Assembly: GCA_028703495.1 (NCBI GenBank)
Contig: JAQVMT010000001.1
Span: 124,001 to 188,000 of the forward strand
From: Clostridia bacterium
GTDB lineage: Bacteria > Bacillota > Clostridia > Christensenellales > CAG-314
Direction of reading: 5' to 3'
DNA length: 64,000 nt
Of the stretch, positions 1 through 9,734 are shown in pieces (the stretch's first letter is position 1; the number at the start of each line of letters is the position of its first letter). The position numbers were made by a program, and so were the translations under genes. Below the pieces are notes generated by a model. That model saw only the letters and a program-made list of their open reading frames with translations. It was not told the origin of the DNA and made no database searches.

Positions 1-418
1 AACCGTTGTGGACTACGGAGTAATTACGACTCCTAAAGAGGATGAAATCGCCGTAAGGCTTGCCAGTATCGCAAATTGCGCGGATGAGCTGATAAAGAAA
101 TACGCTCCCGACGAGATTGCCATGGAGGAGCTTTTTTTTGCGCGTAATACTACGACGGGAATAAGAGTCGCCGAAGCAAAGGGAGTGCTTATGGTATGCG
201 GCATCAACCAATGCGGAAAGCTGTTCGAATATACGCCGTTGCAGGTCAAGATGGCTTTGACCGGCTATGGCAGAGCCGAAAAACGCCAAATTCAAGAGAT
301 GGTGAGAATGCTTTTGTGCCTGCCGTCCATACCAAAGCCCGACGATGCGGCGGATGCTTTGGCTGTTGCACTCACCCACGCCCAAAGCCGCAAGCTAGGT
401 GCAAGGATGATGAGATAA
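1..418 (+). CDS. ruvC: RuvC Holliday junction endonuclease, 5'-truncated by window edge
   Basis: Crossover-junction endodeoxyribonuclease RuvC, which cuts Holliday junctions brought to it by RuvAB. The reading frame is open from base 2, before the GTG at 8, and the first residues (VDYGVITTP) match an internal RuvC strand, so the true start lies left of the window. About 139 residues are visible of a family length near 165. The acidic catalytic segment EELFF and the C-terminal KPDDAADALAVAL helix carrying the last catalytic Asp are both present. It is followed by ruvA (255-bp gap) and ruvB, the usual Clostridia order. Identification is secure; only the start is missing. Confidence 0.95.
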   Translation, partial: TVVDYGVITTPKEDEIAVRLASIANCADELIKKYAPDEIAMEELFFARNTTTGIRVAEAKGVLMVCGINQCGKLFEYTPLQVKMALTGYGRAEKRQIQEMVRMLLCLPSIPKPDDAADALAVALTHAQSRKLGARMMR

Positions 419-474
419 GCACAAGCAACTCGGTCTGTGTTGTCAAACGGGACAGACAAATGTAAAGAATTATA

Positions 475-625
475 TCTGTAATCGCGATAAGGAAATAACG
501 ATTTAAAAATCGTCGATCGCAATCGGATAAATTGATTTTGCCTGTAGTCGTGACAAGGAAAAATAGTCTTTATTCAACGACCGCAATCGGATGTATTTAA
601 TAATGTCTGTAACCGATAAGGGATT
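475..625. repeat. Imperfect tandem repeat between ruvC and ruvA, period about 66 bp
   Basis: Two roughly 66-bp units start at 475 and 541, and a partial third starts near 605. Each begins with a CTGTA(A/G)TCG(C/T)GA-type sequence followed by AAGGA, and the first two contain GCAATCGGAT near their ends. Copies have diverged by many substitutions. No ORF runs through them. This is one of many such intergenic repeats in the window. Function unknown. Confidence 0.6.
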
Positions 626-673
626 TGGTTAGATTGTGTGTCGGCGGTATATTAAGTTAATATCGGGAGAAAT

Positions 674-1270
674 ATGATTAATTTTATATGTGGTGAAACG
701 GTGGAGGTCAGGGATAATCTGGTCGTTTTGAAATGCAACGACATTGGATATGAATTGATTTGCTCCAACGTTACGGTTGTGGATTGCAGCGAGATAGGAA
801 AGCAAATTCAGCTTTTCACATATCTTCAGGTAAGAGAGGACGGCATAAGCCTGTACGGCTTTTCCACGCCCGAAGAAAAAAATATGTTTTTGAGTATGCT
901 CTCGGTGAGCGGTATCGGACCGAAAATGGCTATCGGGGTGCTTTCGGGCATATCCGTAAACGACCTTGCCATCGCGATAGTAACGGGCGATATTAACGCC
1001 TTGACGCGAATCAAGGGCTTGGGAAAAAAGACTGCCGAAAGGCTTATTTTGGAGCTGAAGGAAAAGATTTCTCCGCTCGAGGCTCTTTCTAAAAGGGATA
1101 AAAGCGTTAAGTCCGTTGTGCAGAGCGACAGCAACACCGCCGAGGCATTGGGAATATTAATGAGCTTGGGACTCAATAAAGCCGAAGCAAACAGGAGAAT
1201 CAATAAGGCTATCGAGGACGGCTGCGTGAGCAGTGAAAACATTTTGAACCACGCACTCAAAAATAAGTGA
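674..1270 (+). CDS. ruvA: RuvA Holliday junction branch migration subunit
   Basis: RuvA binds four-way junctions as a tetramer and loads the RuvB motor. The 198-aa product has the family length. It contains an N-terminal OB domain, the helix-hairpin-helix region with LSVSGIGPKMAIGVLSG and RIKGLGKKTAERLILELK (about residues 75-130), a charged linker, and a C-terminal UBA-like domain (TAEALGILMSLGLNKAEAN) that contacts RuvB. The ATG is preceded by GGGAG at suitable spacing. It sits between ruvC and ruvB on the same strand. Nothing unusual was seen in the protein. Confidence 0.97.
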   Translation: MINFICGETVEVRDNLVVLKCNDIGYELICSNVTVVDCSEIGKQIQLFTYLQVREDGISLYGFSTPEEKNMFLSMLSVSGIGPKMAIGVLSGISVNDLAIAIVTGDINALTRIKGLGKKTAERLILELKEKISPLEALSKRDKSVKSVVQSDSNTAEALGILMSLGLNKAEANRRINKAIEDGCVSSENILNHALKNK

Positions 1271-1420
1271 TGCGATTCAACCAAAACCGTGGTGCTGACA
1301 ATTGGCGGTATTTCGTGTGAGGAGAAATTGGGGGCATATAACAAATGAGCCTAATACTACTTTGTTGCGATATAGTATTTTGGCGAGCGGATCGGAATAA
1401 ATAGGCATAATAAAAGAGAT

Positions 1421-2512
1421 ATGATTGGATTTGACGACGAACAGGGAGCAAGAATTATTTCGGCGGTGAAGGGTATTGCCGACGTGGAAGTGGATAATTT
1501 GTTGCGCCCCAAAACCTTAAATGAATATGTAGGACAGGACAAAATCAAGAGTAATTTGCTTGTCTATATCAATGCCGCAAAAAACCGCGGAGAGCATTTG
1601 GATCATGTTTTGCTGTATGGACCTCCGGGACTCGGCAAAACCACGCTTTCTAGAATTATCGCAAATGAGCTGGAAACGCGCATAACCGTTACCAGTGGTC
1701 CCGCCATCGAAAGGGGTGCGGATTTGGCGGCGATTTTGACCAACCTTTCGCCCAACGAGGTACTGTTTATCGATGAGATACACCGCCTCAACCACGCAGT
1801 GGAGGAGATTTTGTACCCTGCAATGGAGGATTTCTCCTTGGATTTCGTTGTCGGAAAGGGACCTAGTGCAAAGAGCATAAGGATCAACCTTCCGCCCTTT
1901 ACGCTCATAGGCGCGACCACGCGCGCGGGAATGCTGACCGGACCGCTTCGCGACCGTTTTGGTGTCCACGCAAGATTGGAATTGTATTCGCCCGACGACC
2001 TCAACACCATCGTGTTGAATTCTGCAAGGGCTTTGTGTACCGATATCATGCCCGAAGCTTCTATGGAAATTGCCAAAAGAAGCCGCGGAACGCCCCGAAT
2101 CGCCAATCGAATACTCAAAAGAGTGCGCGACTTCGCCCAAGTCAAGGGCAACGGAGTAATTGATTATGAAATAACCTGTTACGCGTTGAACACTATGGAG
2201 ATTGACGCTTTGGGTTTGGACAACGTCGATAAAAACGTTCTTTTCGCCATTATGGACAAATTCAGCGGCGGTCCGGTCGGACTCGATACGATTGCGGCTT
2301 CTACGGGCGAGGACAGTATGACGATCGAGGACGTTTATGAACCGTACTTGCTCCAACTCGGCTTCATCGCACGTACACCCAGAGGAAGAATTTGCCTTCC
2401 CGCCTGCTATGAACACTACGGCAAGCCGGTTAATTTCGACAAAATGGCAAGGTTGGGTATCTTTACCGATACTGTAAAAGAGGAAACCGCACAAAACGAC
2501 GGTGCGGTTTAA
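1421..2512 (+). CDS. ruvB: RuvB Holliday junction branch migration ATPase
   Basis: AAA+ hexameric motor that drives branch migration with RuvA. The protein is 363 aa, slightly longer than the usual 330-345. Walker A is [10 protein letters not shown], Walker B is [10 protein letters not shown], sensor 1 lies in [19 protein letters not shown], and the arginine-finger and small-domain residues ([19 protein letters not shown]) follow. A C-terminal winged-helix region ends in [16 protein letters not shown]. The start ATG has a weak AAAGAG upstream. The last nine coding bases form one arm of a perfect hairpin that runs into the stop codon (see 2484-2617). Confidence 0.98.
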   Translation: MIGFDDEQGARIISAVKGIADVEVDNLLRPKTLNEYVGQDKIKSNLLVYINAAKNRGEHLDHVLLYGPPGLGKTTLSRIIANELETRITVTSGPAIERGADLAAILTNLSPNEVLFIDEIHRLNHAVEEILYPAMEDFSLDFVVGKGPSAKSIRINLPPFTLIGATTRAGMLTGPLRDRFGVHARLELYSPDDLNTIVLNSARALCTDIMPEASMEIAKRSRGTPRIANRILKRVRDFAQVKGNGVIDYEITCYALNTMEIDALGLDNVDKNVLFAIMDKFSGGPVGLDTIAASTGEDSMTIEDVYEPYLLQLGFIARTPRGRICLPACYEHYGKPVNFDKMARLGIFTDTVKEETAQNDGAV

Positions 2513-2617
2513 TATCGGCATCGCCGATAATAAAAAGGCTGTTAATATCAATCGAAGTTTGAGTATGCGGCGATTGATATAATTAGAAGCACGATTGAGT
2601 TTGATTTATTCGTGCTT
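2484..2617. other. Four successive stem-loops at the ruvB 3' end and ruvB-queA gap
   Basis: Four inverted repeats follow one another. 2484-2492 pairs with 2502-2510 (AAACCGCAC/GTGCGGTTT, overlapping the ruvB stop codon). 2513-2519 pairs with 2523-2529 (TATCGGC/GCCGATA). 2545-2554 pairs with 2571-2580 (ATATCAATCG/CGATTGATAT). 2587-2594 pairs with 2610-2617 (AAGCACGA/TCGTGCTT). None is followed by a good T-tract, so a simple intrinsic terminator is not evident. Possible roles are mRNA processing or stabilisation, but this is inference. Confidence 0.6.
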
Positions 2618-2643
2618 GAATAAGCATAAAAATTGTGAGAAAA

Positions 2644-3648
2644 ATGGATAAGAAGGATTTTAATTATGATTTGCCCGAGGAATTGATTGCGCAAACGCCT
2701 GTCTACCCTCGGGACAGCTCTCGTATGCTGGTTTACGACAGAAAAAGCGGGAGCGTGGAGCATAAGCATTTTTACGATATTGTAGACTACCTGAATTCAG
2801 GCGATGTTTTGGTGATAAACAACACCAAGGTTCTGCCTGTAAGGCTGTACGGCGAACGTATTCCCACAAAAGGAAAAATCGAGTTATTGCTTTCTAAGCG
2901 TTTGGATATGAACGAATGGGAGGTACTGGTAAAGCCCGGCAAAATGGCACGAGAGGGCGCTTGCTTCGAGTTTTCTAAGGACTTGCGCGGGAAGGTTGAA
3001 AAGGTGCTTGCCGACGGATCGCGTGTGTTTAGATTCGAATATGAGGGCGTTTTCGAGGATGTTTTGAATAGAATCGGCGAAATGCCGCTTCCGCACTATA
3101 TCAAGCAGAAATTGACCGATAAGGAAAGATACAACACGGTTTACTCTAAGTACGAGGGCAGCAGTGCCGCTCCTACAGCAGGCTTGCACTTCACCGAGGA
3201 ATTGCTGGAAAAGCTTAAAAGCAAGGGCGTGGAGATTGTCAACGTACTCCTTCACGTCGGCTTGGGAACGTTTAGACCTGTCAAGGAAGAACACATCGAA
3301 GAGCACGTTATGCACAGCGAATACTATGAGCTTACGCAAGAAGCCGCCGACACAATAAACGCCGCCAAGAACGAAAAACGGCGCGTTATCGCGGTGGGAA
3401 CGACCTCTGTGCGTGTGCTTGAAAGCGTGGCAAAGACCTATGGCGAGCTAATTCCGTGCAAGGGTTACACAAATATATTCATCTATCCGCCCTACACCTT
3501 CAAGGTGGTGGATGCACTGATAACCAATTTTCACCTGCCCGAAAGCACACTGATTATGCTGGTTTCCGCGCTTTGCGGCAGGGAACAGACCTTGGATTTA
3601 TATAAAACCGCGGTGAAGGAAAGATACCGCTTCTTTTCCTTCGGTGAC

Positions 3649-3666
<18 letters not shown>
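2644..3666 (+). CDS. queA: QueA, SAM:tRNA ribosyltransferase-isomerase
   Basis: Transfers the ribosyl moiety of S-adenosylmethionine to preQ1 in tRNA, giving epoxyqueuosine. The protein is 340 aa. It begins MDKKDFNYDLPEELIAQTP, the family N-terminus, which favours ATG 2644 over the in-frame GTG three codons upstream. Family blocks are present: RDSSRMLVYDR, GDVLVINNTKVLPVRL, SSAAPTAGLHFTEELL, HVGLGTFRPV, TTSVRVLES and the C-terminal LITNFHLPESTLIMLVSAL. It lies directly before tgt, the enzyme that supplies its substrate tRNA. Its 3' end, including the stop codon, is repeated in tandem in the gap that follows. Confidence 0.97.
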
Positions 3667-4917
<1,251 letters not shown>

Positions 4918-5029
4918 AAGTATCGGATGCTAACTGTTTTGTCGGCTTGCAGGCTTTGCTTGGCAACGTATCGCGTGGCTTGCGTTTTTTTAGTGCTCCA
5001 TATTCGATAACCGAGTGGTGCATATCTAA

Positions 5030-5160
5030 ACCGGCAAATCGAAAGGTGAGCTTTTTCAGCAAGCAGAAGAGCATGGAAAATATATGTATATCTGAACCGA
5101 AAATCGAATGGTGAGTTTATGCTGTAAGCAGAAGAGTATGGAAAATATGTGCATATTTAA
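5030..5160. repeat. Two-unit direct repeat, period about 66 bp, in the tgt-yajC gap
   Basis: The 586-bp gap 4918-5503 has no supported gene. Two units of about 65 bp, starting at 5030 and 5095, share ACCG(G/A)(C/A)AAATCGAA, GGTGAG, AAGCAGAAGAG(C/T)ATGGAAAATAT and a TATNT(G/A)A ending. They differ at scattered sites. The rest of the gap up to the MITE at 5312 shows no recognisable signal. Confidence 0.65.
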
Positions 5161-5311
5161 AACCGATGAAATGTAAAGGTGCTATTATTTTCCACAAGTG
5201 TAATTTGAAGATTACCTAAAAAATTGTAAAATCTGCCAAAAGCATCGGGTTTTCGCAAAAAGAACGATTGCTATTTTGCTGTTTTTACGATAAAATAGAA
5301 AGCACTAAGTA

Positions 5312-5470
5312 TTAGAGCGTATTCACACTACCTTTCAAACGCCGACTTTCGGCTCATTCGCCTAACTGCGTTGCTCGTCGGTTAAATACGGAAGCTGCCC
5401 TCCTCGCACCTTGTTATCCGAAAAATCATCACGAAATCTGACGATATAAGATAGTGTTAACACGCTCTAG
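5312..5470. mobile_element. 159-bp MITE-like element, copy 1
   Basis: A 159-bp sequence with imperfect terminal inverted repeats. The left end is TTAGAGCGTATTCACACTAC, and the right end reversed is CTAGAGCGTGTTAACACTAT, a match at about 17 of 20 positions. It is flanked by TA on both sides, which suggests a TA target duplication. It encodes nothing. A second copy of exactly the same length, also TA-flanked, lies at 33648-33806. This is the pattern of a non-autonomous miniature inverted-repeat element mobilised in trans. No transposase gene is in the window. Confidence 0.8.
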
Positions 5471-5503
5471 TATATGAGTAAATAAATAAACATGGAGAAT
5501 ATT

Positions 5504-6277
5504 ATGAAAAAAGTTTTGATGATTATTGCGGCTTTGGTATTGGCTTTGGCAATATCACTGCCTGTGAATTTCGTTTCCGCGGACGCGGCTGCCGCGTATT
5601 ACGGAGAGCAAGACCCGACCGCAAGTGCGATTGTGGCTAACGTCGGCGACTACTACTTTATGATCGGCGAAACGTTCAAGGTTTTTGTTTATACGTCAAC
5701 CGATAACGGTGACGGAACGACCACCGAGGCTTGGACTTTGTCATACGACGTTGCCGAAAGGGAAGAAGCGGCAAGCGTTATGCACCATGGCGAATCGGCT
5801 CCGACTGCCGAATTGGGCGCGAACGGCGATTATTATATGCAGATAACGACAACTGCCTCCGCCTTTGAAATGTACAAAAAAATCGAGGGCGAGTGGAAAA
5901 ACATCGGTGCGTTGTATTTTACCGTCGCTTCCACCGGAGACGATACCTCGAGTAGCAAAAGCAACTGGGTTTCCTACGTAATGATCGGTGCAATCGTCGT
6001 TATCCTTATTCTGATGCTGTATTTGCCTCGTCGCAGACAAAAGAAGCAGCAGGACGACCTTATGAAGCAGGTTAAGGTAGGCGCGGTCGTAACCACTGTC
6101 GGCGGTATTATCGGAACGATTACCGACCTTAGCGACGGTGAGTTTACCATTGAAACGGGCGACGGCGACAACAAGAGTACTATGCGCTACGCTATGCAGG
6201 CTATCTATATGGTTCACCCCGATAAGGAAAGCGCGAAAGCCGAAGCCGATCAAGAGACCACTAACGAAATTAAGTAG
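5504..6277 (+). CDS. yajC: YajC-domain protein with signal peptide and large extracellular domain
   Basis: YajC is the accessory subunit of the SecDF-YajC protein translocase. This 257-aa protein is far longer than the usual 90-120. Its order is a signal-peptide-like segment (residues 1-27), about 125 residues predicted outside the cell (GDYYFMIGETFKVFVYT and similar beta-rich sequence), a Ser-rich stretch, one membrane helix at about 156-176 ending in PRRRQKKQQDDLMKQ, then the cytoplasmic YajC core VKVGAVVTTVGGIIGTITDL. GGAG six bases before ATG 5504 favours it over the ATG at 5492. It follows queA-tgt as in many Clostridia, but secDF does not follow. The YajC assignment rests on the C-terminal half; the outer domain is unrecognised. 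Confidence 0.85.
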   Translation: MKKVLMIIAALVLALAISLPVNFVSADAAAAYYGEQDPTASAIVANVGDYYFMIGETFKVFVYTSTDNGDGTTTEAWTLSYDVAEREEAASVMHHGESAPTAELGANGDYYMQITTTASAFEMYKKIEGEWKNIGALYFTVASTGDDTSSSKSNWVSYVMIGAIVVILILMLYLPRRRQKKQQDDLMKQVKVGAVVTTVGGIIGTITDLSDGEFTIETGDGDNKSTMRYAMQAIYMVHPDKESAKAEADQETTNEIK

Positions 6278-6460
6278 TCGGCTTTTTGTCCTCGTATCGA
6301 CTACGTAGGTTTACGGATTCTCCCTTATTCGACTGTGTTGTGGATTAATGCGCCGTGTGCGCCTTTGCCCGAGTGCCGTTCGCTTTCTTTCGGTATCCGC
6401 GAGGAGCCGAGGCTAATTCGATATCTGCGGTATATGTCTTATCAAATAAATTAAATACGC

Positions 6461-6500
6461 ACTGCGCACGCCGTGTAAAGCGGTTTGCGCAGTTTTTTCT
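6461..6500 (+). terminator. Intrinsic terminator after yajC
   Basis: Stem ACTGCGCA (6461-6468) pairs with TGCGCAGT (6486-6493) and is followed by TTTTT then CT. It lies about 185 bp downstream of the yajC stop. The rest of the 470-bp gap up to 6747 holds an extended -10 promoter and no supported gene; a 67-codon ORF at 6355-6558 runs across the terminator and is discounted. Confidence 0.8.
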
Positions 6501-6606
6501 TGTAAAGTATTATTCCATTCGACTCGCTTGTTTTAAAAGTGAAAAAACTTCAATATAATTGTATTTAAAACAGTACAGGTAAACGTATGTTTTCAACTCT
6601 GCCATA

Positions 6607-6615
6607 TGATATAAT
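6607..6615 (+). promoter_or_regulatory. Extended -10 promoter upstream of the 205-aa membrane protein
   Basis: TGA-TATAAT, a perfect -10 hexamer (6610-6615) with the TGn extension (6607-6609). No good -35 hexamer is visible at 16-18 bp. It would give a leader of about 125 nt before the ATG at 6748. Confidence 0.45.
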
Positions 6616-6747
6616 TAAGGTAAAGACGCGGCGGCGGCTTCAAAGTAAGCTGTTTAAGGCGTGCTTGATTCCGAGAGCAAGATGTTTGAGCATTGCTTCG
6701 ACTTCTTTTTTGGTGTCGGGCAATTATTATATCGGGAGGATAAATAT

Positions 6748-7365
6748 ATGTACTTTTTAACCTTGGGAGGTAAACTGGGCGGCTTAGTATGCGAAATTAG
6801 CGATGCCGCATTGTTTGCATATTTTTTCGAGCAGGCAAAGCAGTTCTACAGTCAATTCGGATGGTCTGTTGTTGCGATTGCGATAGGCGTTTGCGTGCTA
6901 ACGAGCGTTGTTAAGCCTTTTTATAAGAAGGTCATAAACAGGCTGTACAACAAGGCAGTTGCCGAACTGAACTACTACAGTCAGTATATGGAGCAACTGG
7001 GTGATATGAATGTAGAGAGCTATACCGAGGAGGAGTTGAGCGCGTACAGCGACGAATATGCCACGGCGGGAGCTGCGTTGAACAAATTGACGTTGCGCTC
7101 CACCGCAAAATGGGTGAGCGATACCAAGAGCTTTGTAAGTCTGTTGACGGTTATTTTCTGGTCGGTAGCCGCAACCTGTGTTTTTTTCTGCTTCAACACG
7201 GGCAACTTCGGTTTTTTACTCAACAGCGGATATTACACCTACGTTTTGGGCGTAGTCGGACTTTCAAAGCTTATTTACGGAGTTTACGAGAAGGTAGGAT
7301 TGCAGGATCTATTGAGCAAGCTGGTAAAGGCGGTTTTTAAGATAAAGGACGACAAAGAGGGGTGA
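6748..7365 (+). CDS. Membrane protein of unknown function
   Basis: I do not recognise this 205-aa protein. It has an N-terminal amphipathic or hydrophobic stretch, a membrane helix at about residues 30-50 (WSVVAIAIGVCVLTSVV), a charged central region of about 75 residues (KKVINRLYNKAVAELNYYSQ onward, then acidic), two further hydrophobic segments (FVSLLTVIFWSVAATCVFFC and YYTYVLGVVGLSKLIYGVY), and a basic tail. GGGAGG lies eight bases before ATG 6748, which rules against the longer frame from 6661. The layout loosely recalls small EMC3/YidC-like membrane proteins, but no family motif supports that. Its own promoter lies upstream and the next gene also has its own, so it is probably monocistronic. 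Confidence 0.75.
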   Translation: MYFLTLGGKLGGLVCEISDAALFAYFFEQAKQFYSQFGWSVVAIAIGVCVLTSVVKPFYKKVINRLYNKAVAELNYYSQYMEQLGDMNVESYTEEELSAYSDEYATAGAALNKLTLRSTAKWVSDTKSFVSLLTVIFWSVAATCVFFCFNTGNFGFLLNSGYYTYVLGVVGLSKLIYGVYEKVGLQDLLSKLVKAVFKIKDDKEG

Positions 7366-7410
7366 CTAAGTAGAAATATCATATGTAATGAAACAATGAC
7401 CGAGGTAAAT

Positions 7411-7458
7411 ATGATGGCAAGAAAACGTGAGGAAAAGTCGGCGGAGTCGGTGGGGTAA
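7411..7458 (+). CDS. Possible 15-codon small ORF
   Basis: ATGATGGCAAGAAAACG... to TAA encodes a basic and acidic 15-residue peptide beginning MMARKREEKSAESVG. GAGGT lies five bases upstream. Size and composition give no support beyond the ribosome-binding site, so this is offered only as a candidate. Confidence 0.18.
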   Translation: MMARKREEKSAESVG

Positions 7459-7484
7459 AAATTAAGCAAGGTGAATACATACGC

Positions 7485-7514
7485 TTGCAAAAATGTCCGT
7501 GCGTATGGTATAAT
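7485..7514 (+). promoter_or_regulatory. Sigma-A-type promoter for the 685-aa surface protein
   Basis: TTGCAA (7485-7490), an 18-bp spacer, and a perfect TATAAT (7509-7514). Transcription would start near 7521, just before the GGAGG at 7523. The promoter overlaps the start of the longer frame beginning at 7485, which argues that translation begins at 7536. Confidence 0.75.
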
Positions 7515-7535
7515 GCATTGCAGGAGGCGAAGGGT

Positions 7536-9593
7536 ATGTCGGGATTTTTCGGCGGTAGAGCGAGGAGCGCGGCTATTGCGTTGATATTGATATGTGTAGC
7601 TGCGGTTTTTGTCGCGACGGTCTGTTTGGACCGTGTGGCGTATGCGGATTACGGCGTAAGAGAAAACGGAGTGTATTTCGTGGATGCAAAGAGTATATGC
7701 GTTGACGAGGATCACCACGTTTACATTGCCGATGACCTACACAACGGAAGCTCGCTGATTTACCTTTTTCACGGCGGAAAGAGCGGGGATTTATTCGAAC
7801 AACCCATTTCCATTCCGGGTTCGGTGAGCGAGGTGCGCTACGCCGCAAACAAGCTGTATGTATTGGCAGACGGCGCAATCGCTTCTTATTCCATAAGCTT
7901 TGAGGGTGACGACTACTCGATAACAAGTCAGACAGAGTTTTCTTTGACCAACATTTTGGGCTTTGACGTTGACGAAGGTAGGATTGTCGCGGTGGTTGAT
8001 GGTGAGGGAGGACTTCACGATAATCTGTATGTTTTGGACGTTTCGGGCGGAGGAAGCTGGCTGAAGGTGGATCTTTTGGGTGACAGCTTTTGCGATGTCA
8101 TGATTTCCGACGGGGATATATACGTCCTTTACAATAAAAATCAACTAAAGATCTTCGACTACGACGGTGAATACAGAAGTTTGTATTCCATTACCTTTTC
8201 CGAGCTTGCGAATCCGCTGTGTCTTGCCGAGATAAACGGTAAGCCATTTATTGCAGGCGAAGATTTGCTTTACGAAATCGTGTGCGGAGCCAATGTATCC
8301 ATAAAGAAGATGAGCGTGACGCCTGCCGACGGCGATAGCAGCTACTGTATTGCAGATATCGCATACGAAAGCGAAAGCAGTGTTTACATAATGAACCTTT
8401 CGGACGGCGTTATTCACGTGGACATATACCTGCTTAACGAGAATCGTTTGCAGTGCATCGGTGATTATGCGGGCGATTATGAGATTCTGTCCGATGAATT
8501 AACCGCAATCTATGACACTCCCAGAGATTTCGTATTTGCGTACGCTCTGTCCTATCCGTCAAACTTGGTATACTCTCTTTGCAAAGGTGCGGTAAGCGAT
8601 GAGTGGCTCAAAGGCTCAGGTCTAAGTTTGTCGGATGTATCTCATCTGCCTCAAAGGTTGAATCCCGATACGCAACTTCTCGTTTTGAACTATTTCGATA
8701 CTCTCGATGATTTTCTCCTTGTGTTTTTCGACGGCAAATTCGGTTGGATTCGACGTGATGCGGATTCTTTGAGAATTGTCCGACCTACCGAAAGCATCTC
8801 TGCCAAACAATCCGCCCACTACAGCGTGACTGTTTATGAGTATCCGTCTGTTAAAGATAATGTCTACGTTTATGAGCATTTGGATACCTCCGAGATTGTG
8901 ATGTCCTTTACTACGATTTTCGGCTTTAACGGATTCGGCGCCGCATCAGGTTGGGATTACGTTCAATACAAGAATTCGGCGGGATTTACTAAGTACGGCT
9001 TTGTGCTTAGCGGAGAATTGGACCTTAAAAAGAGCAATCCTCCCACATATACGCTTGCTCGCGCTAACCCCCCGTTCGGGCAAAGGCTGATCGTCTACGG
9101 AGGAAACGGCGGTGAGGCTGCTATGGATATCGTTACGAGAGTTGACAGCGGTACTACCTTGAGGGTTTTCGAAAGCTACGAAACGATGAGCTATATCGGG
9201 GTATATGTGGATAATCAGATGTACTACGGGTATGTGTATAGCAGCAGGATTTGTTACGAGGGAATGACGACCAATGAGGTTGTAGTGATGCTTGTCGCTG
9301 TGATTACGGTCATTATTCTGCTTGTCTGCGCCGTGCTGATAGCCAAGATAATCAAAAAGGCAAAAACGGACAGGAAAAAGTCCAAAGACAACCGAAGCTT
9401 CGCCGTTAGCGCAGACATAAACGCTTCGGGTAATAAATCTCGAGTGAAAACCAAACGCTCCAAGGATGTCGCGCCCTTCTTTGAGGAAGAGAAAAGACCT
9501 GCGCCTGCCAAGAAAAGCGATGCCACGGAGGTGGTAAGTAAATCGCGTAAAAAGACCTCGAAGTCTTCGGACGTGAAAAGCTCCGACCGATGA
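7536..9593 (+). CDS. Membrane-anchored surface protein, predicted beta-propeller plus SH3-like region
   Basis: Unrecognised 685-aa protein. A signal or anchor helix lies at about residues 12-32 (SAAIALILICVAAVFVATVC). It is followed by roughly 400 residues of repeated short beta-strand sequence (VYIADDLHNGSSLIYLFHGG, KLYVLADGAIASYSI, LYVLDVSGGGSWLKVDLLG, IYVLYNKNQLKIFDYDGEY) consistent with a propeller, then an SH3-like stretch (ASGWDYVQYKNSAGFTKYGF and DNQMYYGYVYSSRI). A second membrane helix lies at about 581-605, followed by a Lys/Arg/Ser-rich cytoplasmic tail of about 80 residues. ATG 7536 follows GGAGGCGAAGGGT. The fold statements are inference from sequence pattern. The 3' end is duplicated downstream. 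Confidence 0.8.
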   Translation: MSGFFGGRARSAAIALILICVAAVFVATVCLDRVAYADYGVRENGVYFVDAKSICVDEDHHVYIADDLHNGSSLIYLFHGGKSGDLFEQPISIPGSVSEVRYAANKLYVLADGAIASYSISFEGDDYSITSQTEFSLTNILGFDVDEGRIVAVVDGEGGLHDNLYVLDVSGGGSWLKVDLLGDSFCDVMISDGDIYVLYNKNQLKIFDYDGEYRSLYSITFSELANPLCLAEINGKPFIAGEDLLYEIVCGANVSIKKMSVTPADGDSSYCIADIAYESESSVYIMNLSDGVIHVDIYLLNENRLQCIGDYAGDYEILSDELTAIYDTPRDFVFAYALSYPSNLVYSLCKGAVSDEWLKGSGLSLSDVSHLPQRLNPDTQLLVLNYFDTLDDFLLVFFDGKFGWIRRDADSLRIVRPTESISAKQSAHYSVTVYEYPSVKDNVYVYEHLDTSEIVMSFTTIFGFNGFGAASGWDYVQYKNSAGFTKYGFVLSGELDLKKSNPPTYTLARANPPFGQRLIVYGGNGGEAAMDIVTRVDSGTTLRVFESYETMSYIGVYVDNQMYYGYVYSSRICYEGMTTNEVVVMLVAVITVIILLVCAVLIAKIIKKAKTDRKKSKDNRSFAVSADINASGNKSRVKTKRSKDVAPFFEEEKRPAPAKKSDATEVVSKSRKKTSKSSDVKSSDR

Positions 9594-9660
9594 GTTCGAG
9601 GAATAATCATGCTTCACATGTATAATTAGTAGATTTATCCGAAAAGCTCCGACCGATGAT
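9574..9660. repeat. Direct repeat copying the 3' end of the 685-aa gene
   Basis: GAAAAGCTCCGACCGATGA at 9574 (the last codons and stop of the gene) recurs at 9641, a period of 67 bp. The matches continue as (G/T)TTC(G/A)AGG(A/T)A. The second copy is non-coding. Confidence 0.8.
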
Positions 9661-9734
9661 TTCAAGGTACTACCACTATTCAAAATAAATCTAATATTTG
9701 CCGATTATTTGTAATATACTTTATTTGTGCGTTT

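Noticed and set aside
1517-2551. 344-codon minus-strand ORF
   Set aside because: It lies wholly opposite ruvB, has no ribosome-binding site or recognisable motif, and is a shadow of a high-confidence gene.
6355-6558. 67-codon plus-strand ORF after yajC
   Set aside because: It runs through a clear terminator hairpin and has no ribosome-binding site.
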